NCBI RefSeq assembly: GCF_025362455.1
Contig: NZ_JANYGJ010000247.1
Coordinates: forward strand, 1-5,837
Origin: Deinococcus sp.
GTDB taxonomy: Bacteria; Deinococcota; Deinococci; Deinococcales; Deinococcaceae
Direction of reading: 5' to 3'
DNA: 5,837 bases
Made by a program: the position numbers and the translations under genes. Of the stretch, positions 1 to 5,837 are shown one piece after another. Positions within the stretch are counted from its first letter, which is position 1; the number at the start of each line of letters is the position of its first letter. Below the pieces are notes generated by a model. It saw only the letters and a program-made list of their open reading frames with translations, made no database searches and was not told where the DNA came from.

Positions 1-279
1 GAGGTTCGCAACCAGGCACGGGTTCACCTCTGGTTCGAGAGCAAGTTCGGTCAGCCTCGCGCCCCGATTCTGAGCGTGCGGCAGGGTATCGAGCAGTTTC
101 TGGTGCGCTGCACCTGTCTGGGCATCGACGAGCGGCGCCAGGTCTACGCGCCCTGCGGCCTGGAGGAACTGCAAGCCGGAATCCTGCGCCCCAACCCGCT
201 CAACGTGGACGACGGGCGGCTGTATGCCATCAAAACCGCCAGTTACCGTGAGCGCTGGCCCTGGCTGGGATTGGGTTAG
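1..279 (+). CDS. Nucleotidyltransferase family protein (DUF925/NTP_transf_6-like), C-terminal part
   Basis: The 5' end lies outside the window; the frame is open from base 1 and gives 92 residues before TAG at 277-279. The fragment begins EVRNQARVHLWFESKFG, followed by YAPCGLEEL, a short 'RPNP' segment and a tail ending YRERWPWLGLG. This order (an N-Q-A-R-V-H-L-W-[FY] block, a 'vyAP.GL.dL' block, an 'RPN' turn and a terminal 'R..rWP.L') is what I recall from the C-terminal half of DUF925 nucleotidyltransferase-like proteins. The catalytic N-terminal nucleotidyl-transfer motifs are not in the window, so the activity is inferred from family resemblance and no substrate is known. The gene overlaps the convergent GNAT gene by 4 bp at its 3' end, and I see no terminator between them. 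An upstream start cannot be assigned; the internal ATG at 76 is well inside the conserved part and is not the start. Confidence 0.75.
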   Translation, partial: EVRNQARVHLWFESKFGQPRAPILSVRQGIEQFLVRCTCLGIDERRQVYAPCGLEELQAGILRPNPLNVDDGRLYAIKTASYRERWPWLGLG

Positions 280-1169
280 GAAGGGCGGCGCACTTCCCAG
301 GTGCCGCGCTGCCGCAGGTAGCCCAGTTTTTCATTGACCCGGATCATTGGCAGATTCTTAGCGTGGTTATGGGTGCGGGCTTCCTGTATGCCGTCCGCTT
401 TCAGGCGGCGCAGGAGTTCCACTTTCAGGGCGTAGGCCAGACCCAGGCCCCGCGCTTGTGGCGCTACTGCCGTCATCTGGTTGTAGGCGCTGCGGCCCGT
501 CAGCGCCGCCGTGAAACCCAGGAGTGAGCCGCCGCTCCGGGCCGCAATGATCCAGCTCAGGCGGGTCTGAGGATTCTCCTGCATCTCCCGGCGCGTCTTC
601 TCCTCATTCCATTTCGGCAGGCTTCGGAAGTCCGGCGTCTCGGCCAGCGCGTCTACGTAGAGTCTGACCAGTTCGTGCCAATCGGCCTCGCTGGCGTTTG
701 TCATGTCGCTCAAGCTCACGCCGTCGGGCAAGGGCTGGATGTGCTGCTCTGGCCTGAACTCCTGCGGATTCAGGACGCTTTCAAAACGCTGAGCGTGGAC
801 AGTAAAGCCGCGCCGCTGTGCCCAGGCCAGGCTTGCCAGGTCGCTGTCGTGAATGTGGGCGCTCAGGCCAGCCGCATCCAGCTTTGGGACTGTGCCCAGC
901 AGCTCGGCGCCGTGACCCCGCCCCCGGAATTCCGGTAGTACGGCCAGGTCCAGCCGCAGATACCCCGGCGGGCTGAACGGGTCGGGACGCCACTCGATTA
1001 GCGCCGCGATCTGTTCGCCTGAATGGGTCACAACGCGGGTCAAGTCAGGCCAGCGCCCCGCCCGCTGCTGCAAGTCACCATGTGTTAAGGCCCGGCCTAG
1101 CAGCACTTCATACAGCGGCAGGGCGGCTTCCCACTCGCTTGCCAGTAGCGGTACAGGTCGCAGCGACAT
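276..1169 (-). CDS. Tandem (two-domain) GNAT family N-acetyltransferase
   Basis: This 297-aa protein carries two Gcn5-related acetyltransferase units, which would use acetyl-CoA to acetylate an amine. The N-terminal unit has a motif A around residues 75-90, with the acetyl-CoA pyrophosphate loop R82-G-R-G-H-G87 after an 'LAVLPEF' strand, and a degenerate motif B (LASLAWAQRRGF, 111-122). The C-terminal unit has motif A at about 233-248 (AVAPQARGLGLAYALK, loop R240-G-L-G-L-A) and a classic motif B at 268-284 (N..N.PM..VNEKLGY). The second unit is the better conserved one, while the first keeps its loop but looks weaker at motif B. Length fits two GNAT units of about 145 residues. The start is ATG at 1167-1169 with no Shine-Dalgarno; a TANNNT box sits 5 bases upstream, so the transcript may be leaderless. 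Stop TAA overlaps the convergent gene by 4 bp. The acceptor substrate cannot be told from the sequence. Confidence 0.9.
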   Translation of the reverse strand: MSLRPVPLLASEWEAALPLYEVLLGRALTHGDLQQRAGRWPDLTRVVTHSGEQIAALIEWRPDPFSPPGYLRLDLAVLPEFRGRGHGAELLGTVPKLDAAGLSAHIHDSDLASLAWAQRRGFTVHAQRFESVLNPQEFRPEQHIQPLPDGVSLSDMTNASEADWHELVRLYVDALAETPDFRSLPKWNEEKTRREMQENPQTRLSWIIAARSGGSLLGFTAALTGRSAYNQMTAVAPQARGLGLAYALKVELLRRLKADGIQEARTHNHAKNLPMIRVNEKLGYLRQRGTWEVRRPS

Positions 1170-1174
1170 GCTCT

Positions 1175-1180
1175 ACCATA
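1175..1180 (-). promoter_or_regulatory. Possible -10 box of the GNAT gene (leaderless type)
   Basis: On the minus strand this reads TATGGT, matching TANNNT, and is followed by 5 bases and then the ATG. There is no Shine-Dalgarno sequence. Deinococcus is known to use many leaderless transcripts with a -10 box just before the start codon. No good -35 hexamer is seen about 17 bp upstream. The spacing is slightly short, so this is a moderate call. Confidence 0.45.
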
Positions 1181-1255
1181 CCGAATCTGTCTGAAATCTG
1201 ACGCCTGTGTGAGTGCCCCTCATCTTTGACACATCGTCAGCAGCGGCCCAGCGGT

Positions 1256-1261
1256 TAGGCT
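1256..1261 (+). promoter_or_regulatory. Possible -10 box of the secreted-protein gene (leaderless type)
   Basis: TAGGCT matches TANNNT and lies 7 bases before the ATG at 1269, with no Shine-Dalgarno between them. A perfect TTGACA occurs at 1226-1231, but its spacer to this box is 24 bases, too long for a standard sigma-70 promoter, and no alternative -10 sits 16-18 bases after TTGACA. The box position fits a leaderless mRNA; the -35 is uncertain. Confidence 0.4.
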
Positions 1262-1268
1262 GACCATC

Positions 1269-1796
1269 ATGAAGCGCCTGTTGCCCCTCGCGGTGTCTGC
1301 CCTGCTGAGCCTGACGGCGACCAGTCTGGCCCAGGCCACGCCCGCCCCGCTGCAAAACCTGCCCCTGAGCGTCGAGACCAGCGACACCCTGCTGACGCTC
1401 ACCGCAGCGGCCATCCAGAAGATCTACCCGGCCCAGAGCCGCCCGGAAGCGGTGTTTCTGACCAATGACAAGAAGGTGACGATGGGTTTCGAGTGGCGCC
1501 AGGCGTCCCTCAAGCCCGCCGAGGTGAGCGGTCTGGTGGGTCAGTTTCCCGCCGTCATCAAGTCGCAGGTGCCCGGCCTCAAGACCCTGACGCCCAAGCT
1601 GGTCACCATCCAGGGCACCCCCTGGGCGCAGTTCATCTACACCCTCAGCGGCAAGAACGGCGACCTGCGCCGCGAAATGCTGATTACCTCCGCCCAGGGC
1701 CGCATGCTGATCCTGAACGTGGATTCCTCGGTCAAGGACTACACCAGCAATGACCAGGCCGTGCGAACCTTTGTCAACGGCGTCAAGCTGAATTAG
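1269..1796 (+). CDS. Secreted/periplasmic protein of unknown function
   Basis: The 175-aa product begins with a clear Sec signal peptide: K2-R3, a hydrophobic core at about residues 4-20 and an A-Q-A signal peptidase I site, predicting cleavage after A23. There is no lipobox cysteine, so it should be exported but not lipid-anchored. The mature part of about 152 residues alternates polar and hydrophobic strands (for example 'KVTMGFEWR', 'RMLILNVDSSV') and ends in a helix-like 'DQAVRTFVNGVKLN'. This layout is loosely reminiscent of DcrB/PsbP-like small alpha/beta folds, but I do not recognise the family with confidence and see no catalytic motif. There is one cistron: a promoter upstream and a strong terminator 15 bases after the stop. 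It is divergent from the GNAT gene across about 99 bp. The ATG at 1269 is chosen because the signal peptide starts there. Confidence 0.85.
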   Translation: MKRLLPLAVSALLSLTATSLAQATPAPLQNLPLSVETSDTLLTLTAAAIQKIYPAQSRPEAVFLTNDKKVTMGFEWRQASLKPAEVSGLVGQFPAVIKSQVPGLKTLTPKLVTIQGTPWAQFIYTLSGKNGDLRREMLITSAQGRMLILNVDSSVKDYTSNDQAVRTFVNGVKLN

Positions 1797-1811
1797 CAGC
1801 ATCGAGATTGC

Positions 1812-1841
1812 CCCCGCCTGACACGCGCCAGGCGGGGTTTT
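1812..1841 (+). terminator. Intrinsic terminator after the secreted-protein gene
   Basis: There is a perfect 9-bp stem, CCCCGCCTG at 1812-1820 paired with CAGGCGGGG at 1829-1837, with an 8-base loop and a TTTT run continuing into CGTTT. It lies 15 bases after the stop codon at 1796 and isolates this gene from the nurA promoter region downstream. Confidence 0.92.
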
Positions 1842-1874
1842 CGTTTGGGATAGAGAACAGCCATTCAGTCCCTG

Positions 1875-1931
1875 CCCACTTCCTACTTCCCACTCCCCGC
1901 CTTCCCACAAGCCACGCGCCACAAGCCGCCC
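1875..1931. repeat. Degenerate tandem heptamer tract upstream of nurA
   Basis: The tract reads as consecutive 7-base units: CCCACTT, CCTACTT, CCCACTC, one 8-base unit CCCGCCTT, then CCCACAA, GCCACGC, GCCACAA, GCCGCCC. The first part (1875-1906) is almost pure pyrimidine on the + strand. A 9-base direct repeat, CCACAAGCC, occurs at 1905-1913 and 1919-1927, two units apart. The tract ends 6 bases before the nurA -10 box and covers where a -35 element would be. Confidence 0.6.
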
Positions 1932-1936
1932 TGCTC

Positions 1937-1942
1937 TACAAT
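1937..1942 (+). promoter_or_regulatory. nurA -10 box, leaderless arrangement
   Basis: TACAAT is a near-consensus -10 hexamer and sits 7 bases before the ATG at 1950, so transcription should begin at or within a base or two of that start codon. No Shine-Dalgarno precedes it. This is the arrangement reported for leaderless genes in Deinococcus. The box overlaps the alternative ATG at 1941, so that ATG cannot be in the mRNA if this box is used. No recognisable -35 is present. Confidence 0.7.
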
Positions 1943-1949
1943 GCCCGCC

Positions 1950-2989
1950 ATGCAGATTCGACTCGACCCCTGGCCGGTGGACACCCTAGACGGGCAACTG
2001 ACCCTGACACCGTTTTCAGGCGAGCTGATCGACGTGGAGACGCCCAGGTGGGCCGCCGTCGCCCCCCGGCCCATTCCGCAGCGGCTGGAGCGCGTCTACG
2101 TCGTGGACGGCAAGCAGCGTATGGAGGCCCGCTTGCACGTCACCGACGACTTCGGGCGCGAGGGGCACGCCGGATTCGGCGCCTACGTGGCCGGAGCCGT
2201 CGAGCTGTGCCCGCACGGCAGCCGTCAGGCCGAATTGATCGACATTCGTGCCCGGCGGGTGCTGGCCCACGCGCCGGACCTGGCCCTCAGCCCGCTGCTG
2301 CTCTCGCCTAGGCATCCGCAGACCGGCGAGCTGGCCTACGCGCTGATGGCGACCCAGCCGGGCGGCCATCCTCTTGCCCCGATGCAGGCCGTCCAGGGCG
2401 CCATGCTGGCCCACGAGCAGGAGCTGTCGCACGGCCTGGCCTCCGCCGTCCCTTTCGACGACACCGATGACCGCGAGCACCTGCGTGCCCTGACCATCCA
2501 GGACGGCACCCTGCGTTCGCGCAACCTCGGTGGCGCGGTGGTGGGCTGCGTCAAGACCATCCAGACGCTGTATCTGCCGACCGACCGGGCTGGGCTGCTG
2601 GCCGAACTCAAACCCGGCGAGCGCACCCCGATTCTGCACATGCGCTACGACAACAACCGCGTGGTGCGCTTTATCTGGTACGTGCGGCTGTGCGAGGCGG
2701 CGTTCTACCACCATCCGATGTCCGGCGTGATGAGATTGGAGATGTACGCGCCCGAAGACTCCGATTTTCTGCCGCCGATCGTCCGGCAGGTGGCGGGCCT
2801 CAGCGGGGAGCTGCTGTGCAAGCTGGCCAGCAAGCCGCACAAGGATTCACGTTCGCCGCAGAACCTGATTCCCACGGCGGCGCTGGAACAGGCGATGGGC
2901 CGCAGCATGGGCAGCCTGGAGCTGGTGACCCGCCGCATCCGCAGCCACCTGGCCCGCGAACTGGGGCTGGATGTGGGCGGAGCGGTGGC

Positions 2990-2993
<4 letters not shown>
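1950..2993 (+). CDS. nurA: NurA family DNA end-processing nuclease
   Basis: This 347-aa protein is recognised as a NurA-domain nuclease: Mn2+-dependent 5'-3' exonuclease/endonuclease activity in the family, partner of the HerA translocase. The family's first catalytic block appears as VYVVDGKQR with D53 (the 'DG' aspartate), and the second as 'IQDGTL' with D185. The C-terminal region (about residues 235-340) has the expected 'RFIWYVRL' strand and a helical end after 'QNLIPTAALEQ'. I start at ATG 1950 rather than ATG 1941, because 1941 falls inside the TACAAT -10 box and 1950 is positioned for a leaderless message; using 1941 would add only MPA. herA follows with a 4-bp overlap, so the two proteins should be made together. 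Role inferred from the family: resection or trimming of broken DNA ends, in the cytoplasm on the nucleoid. In Deinococcus the pair has been studied in recombination and repair, but its exact role there is less settled than in archaea. Confidence 0.88.
2979..2982 (+). promoter_or_regulatory. Ribosome binding site that fixes the herA GTG start
   Basis: GGAG lies within the last codons of nurA, 7 bases before GTG at 2990-2992. Together with the GTGA stop/start overlap this supports translational coupling and argues against the far-upstream in-frame ATG at 2690 or the later ATG at 3038. Confidence 0.65.
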
Positions 2994-4843
<1,850 letters not shown>

Positions 4844-4862
4844 GCTGAAGTATAGCCTTACA

Positions 4863-4868
4863 TACAAT
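4863..4868 (+). promoter_or_regulatory. Candidate -10 box for the 91-aa gene
   Basis: TACAAT lies in an AT-rich patch (4848-4872) unlike the GC-rich surroundings, 20 bases after the herA stop. It would give a leader of about 44 bases that includes the GGAGG site. No -35 match is found 17 bases upstream because that position is in herA. A perfect TTGACA at 4880-4885 lacks a suitably placed -10 that would leave the ribosome site in the transcript. Confidence 0.35.
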
Positions 4869-4907
4869 TTAACGGGTTGTTGACAGCACCCTCTCTACCC
4901 TGAGTAC

Positions 4908-4912
4908 GGAGG
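4908..4912 (+). promoter_or_regulatory. Strong Shine-Dalgarno of the 91-aa gene
   Basis: GGAGG sits 6 bases before ATG 4919-4921. It settles this start and contrasts with the Shine-Dalgarno-less, leaderless-looking starts of the GNAT, secreted-protein and nurA genes. Confidence 0.8.
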
Positions 4913-4918
4913 TTATAC

Positions 4919-5194
4919 ATGACCAGGGCCAACCGGGACGCCGATGTTCGAGCTGAAACCGTGATTTTCATCAGCATGGACGTGCGGGGCGGGGTGGTAC
5001 TGGATCACCGGGGGCTGCATCAGTTGCCCATCGGCTCGGAGGACCGCCAGATCATCGAGGCCAATCTGCGGCTGTTTGAAGCCTCGCAGCACGTCAAGGA
5101 CAGGCTGGCCGCCCAGTACATGCAGCAGGCCGCCCAGGACCGCCTGCGCGAGCAAGCCTTCCGGCTGCTGCACGAGGCCGACGCTCAGCCCTGA
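4919..5194 (+). CDS. Small protein of unknown function downstream of herA
   Basis: I do not recognise this 91-aa product. Its N-terminal half (residues about 12-40) looks like a short beta sheet: 'AETVIFISMDVRGGVVLDHRGLHQL'. The C-terminal half from about residue 43 is predicted amphipathic helix rich in E, Q, R, L and A (for example 'ANLRLFEASQHVKDRLAAQYMQQAAQDRLREQAFRLL', of which this string is two adjoining stretches), suggesting helix pairing or a coiled coil. There is no signal peptide, membrane segment, cysteine or metal motif. The start is well supported by GGAGG, and the coding strand has the high third-position GC of its neighbours. It follows herA by 75 bp on the same strand and ends at a small terminator, so it may be the last gene of the operon or have its own promoter. 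A role with HerA-NurA is only a guess from position. Confidence 0.75.
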   Translation: MTRANRDADVRAETVIFISMDVRGGVVLDHRGLHQLPIGSEDRQIIEANLRLFEASQHVKDRLAAQYMQQAAQDRLREQAFRLLHEADAQP

Positions 5195-5196
5195 AT

Positions 5197-5217
5197 GCAG
5201 GAGTGCCCTGCCTTTTT
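5197..5217 (+). terminator. Small intrinsic terminator after the 91-aa gene
   Basis: The stem GCAGG (5197-5201) / CCTGC (5207-5211) with a 5-base loop is followed by C and five T (5213-5217). The stem is short (5 bp) but GC-rich and lies 2 bases after the stop codon, so it probably ends the upstream transcript. Confidence 0.6.
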
Positions 5218-5229
5218 CTCGCCGAGAGA

Positions 5230-5253
5230 GGGGCGGGGCGTTGCTGGGCTGGG
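5230..5253 (+). other. G-quadruplex-type motif
   Basis: Four runs of three or more G (GGGG, GGGG, GGG, GGG) are separated by loops of 1, 7 and 2 bases, meeting the usual G3+N1-7 definition. Two more GGG runs follow at 5263-5265 and 5271-5273. Folding is inferred, not shown. Confidence 0.55.
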
Positions 5254-5326
5254 CGTGCTGTTGGGCGGTTGGGTTGCTTTTTTTGGCTTCAGCTCGTTGC
5301 TGATGCGTCGGCTCCCCCACCCCCCA

Positions 5327-5486
5327 GCGGGCAGGCCCGATAGGTGCCGTTCTGCACAAGCGGTCAGGCCCCATACGGGTGCCGCTCTGAACAAGAAGAC
5401 GCTCCCGCCCCGGTGGGGCGCAACTGGCCGTAGGTTCGGGGGCGGCGTCTTGGGCAGAACGGACGCCCTTGAGGACGCCTGCCCGC
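5327..5486. repeat. Nested inverted repeat with an extra direct copy (160 bp)
   Basis: Outer arms are GCGGGCAGGC (5327-5336) and its exact complement GCCTGCCCGC (5477-5486). Next inside are CCGTTCTGCACAAG (5347-5360) and CTTGGGCAGAACGG (5449-5462), complementary at 13 of 14 positions. A second direct copy of the left arm, GGTGCCGCTCTGAACAAG (5378-5395), matches 5343-5360 at 16 of 18 positions. Inside that, AAGACGC (5396-5402) pairs exactly with GCGTCTT (5445-5451), and a CGCCCC/GGGGCG hairpin with a 3-base loop (5406-5420) sits in the loop. Together these give a long branched hairpin. Confidence 0.7.
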
Positions 5487-5697
5487 CCCTCACCTCTCAT
5501 GCCGAATCAACGTGTCAATAGAACCTTGGAGGGGGATTACGCTCCGCTATGGATGGTACTTCCCATCCGGCCCAGTCGCACTTTGTCTCACGGCGTTCTC
5601 CACATCGTGGCCGCTTTCGTAGGGCGCCCGTGCGCCGCATTCGCCCATAACTGACCTCGCTGGAAAGTAGTGGTCTACTCCTGTGAAAAAACAGCAC

Positions 5698-5837
5698 TAG
5701 AGCAGATTTCACAAAAAGGCCATAGGATAGGCAGCCCCGAACCAGCCGAGGACATCCTGAACTGTTACGGCATCAAGGGCCTTCCCAATAGCACTCCAGA
5801 GCGATGGCAGGTCGCGCCACCGCCCAGCCCTGACCAA
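5698..5837 (-). mobile_element. End of an insertion sequence (IS630-like), continuing off the right edge
   Basis: The region from a CTAG at 5697-5700 to the window end would be the transposase 3' end of an element whose other end is outside the window. IS630 elements are known to insert at CTAG with TA duplication. The transposase stop codon lies 9 bases inside the proposed edge, so the terminal inverted repeat would overlap the end of the gene. The exact boundary needs the other end. Confidence 0.5.
5709..5837 (-). CDS. Transposase C-terminus, IS630/DDE_3-like (partial)
   Basis: The frame is open from the right window edge for 42 residues to TGA (fwd 5709-5711). It contains WRDLPSLWSAIGKALDAVTV followed directly by QDVLGWFGAAYP. 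A long helix 'lw.aIg.AL..VT..d...wF..a.Y' is how I remember the end of IS630-type DDE transposases after their 'SPYLNPIE..W' motif, which would lie to the right of the window. The catalytic residues are therefore not visible, and whether the gene is intact cannot be judged. It faces the 91-aa gene tail to tail across the gene-poor stretch. Confidence 0.6.
   Translation of the reverse strand: MVRAGRWRDLPSLWSAIGKALDAVTVQDVLGWFGAAYPMAFL

Larger units (their letters stand above)
5195..5697. other. Gene-poor intergenic stretch with structured DNA
   Basis: About 500 bp has no reading frame that looks like a protein: the frames that are open are low-complexity and follow repeat arms. It contains the small terminator, a cluster of G-runs at 5230-5273, C-runs at 5314-5325, a nested inverted repeat at 5327-5486, and small hairpins at 5666-5679 (AGTAG/CTACT) and 5681-5694 (CTGT/ACAG). 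It separates the 91-aa gene from an insertion-sequence end facing it. It could be an intergenic repeat element, a structured RNA or decayed mobile DNA. Confidence 0.6.

Noticed and set aside
1226..1231. TTGACA as a -35 box for the secreted-protein gene
   Set aside because: The only -10-like box that suits the start is 24 bases further on, and nothing suitable sits 16-18 bases after it.
1173..1922. 249-aa open frame on the minus strand over the secreted-protein gene
   Set aside because: It is antisense to a gene with a convincing signal peptide and terminator, and its translation is glycine/glutamine-rich without family resemblance, as expected from a GC-rich shadow frame.
1941..1949. ATG at 1941 as the nurA start
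   Set aside because: It overlaps the TACAAT -10 box; the ATG at 1950 fits the leaderless position and lies in the same frame, costing only three residues.
2690..2989. In-frame ATG at 2690 as the herA start
   Set aside because: It would overlap 300 bp of nurA with a low-complexity translation; GTG at 2990 has a GGAG site and the typical 4-bp overlap.
4848..4866. Possible radiation/desiccation response motif (RDRM-like palindrome) before the 91-aa gene
   Set aside because: GTATAGCCTTACATAC shares only 4-bp ends with a palindrome and is one base short of the 17-bp consensus, so DdrO control is not supported.
5396..5451. A tRNA-like fold ('GGTTCGG' beside stems)
   Set aside because: No acceptor, D-arm or anticodon arm of proper length can be drawn; the pairing is explained by the nested inverted repeat.
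4913..5500. 195-aa minus-strand frame and the overlapping + frame at 5195-5521
   Set aside because: Low-complexity Pro/Arg/Ala translation that runs through the G-run cluster and repeat arms, and the minus frame runs antisense into the 91-aa gene; no start signal supports either.

Overview
High GC, a nurA-herA gene pair, a tandem-GNAT protein and start codons placed a few bases after TANNNT -10 boxes (the leaderless-mRNA pattern described for Deinococcus) all point to a Deinococcus or close relative. The assignment comes from recognition alone and no database was searched.

Layout, left to right. Bases 1-279 hold the 3' end of a nucleotidyltransferase-like gene (+ strand). It overlaps tail to tail by 4 bp with a 297-aa tandem GNAT acetyltransferase on the minus strand (276-1169). 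A short divergent promoter region (1170-1268) separates that gene from a secreted 175-aa protein of unknown function (1269-1796), which ends in a strong intrinsic terminator (1812-1841). A degenerate tandem heptamer tract (1875-1931) leads directly into the nurA promoter. nurA (1950-2993) and herA (2990-4843) overlap by 4 bp (GTGA) and form a translationally coupled operon for a DNA-end-processing nuclease and its hexameric ATPase translocase. After 75 AT-richer bases comes an unrecognised 91-aa protein (4919-5194) with a good Shine-Dalgarno sequence and a small terminator hairpin. About 500 bp without a convincing gene follows (5195-5697). It contains a G-quadruplex-type G-run cluster, a 160-bp nested inverted repeat with a third repeat copy, and other small hairpins. 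From about 5698 to the right edge lies the end of an insertion sequence with the last 42 codons of a transposase on the minus strand, most like IS630. Its proposed edge is a CTAG/TA target.

How the genes fit together: NurA and HerA are the coherent functional unit. HerA is a FtsK/HerA-type motor that docks on the NurA nuclease to process broken DNA ends, and related HerA-nuclease pairs occur in phage defence. The 91-aa gene downstream is on the same strand and may be co-expressed, but nothing in its sequence proves a link. The remaining genes look like ordinary chromosomal genes. The most unusual sequence is the structured gene-poor stretch next to the IS end. No wholly new system is demonstrated here.
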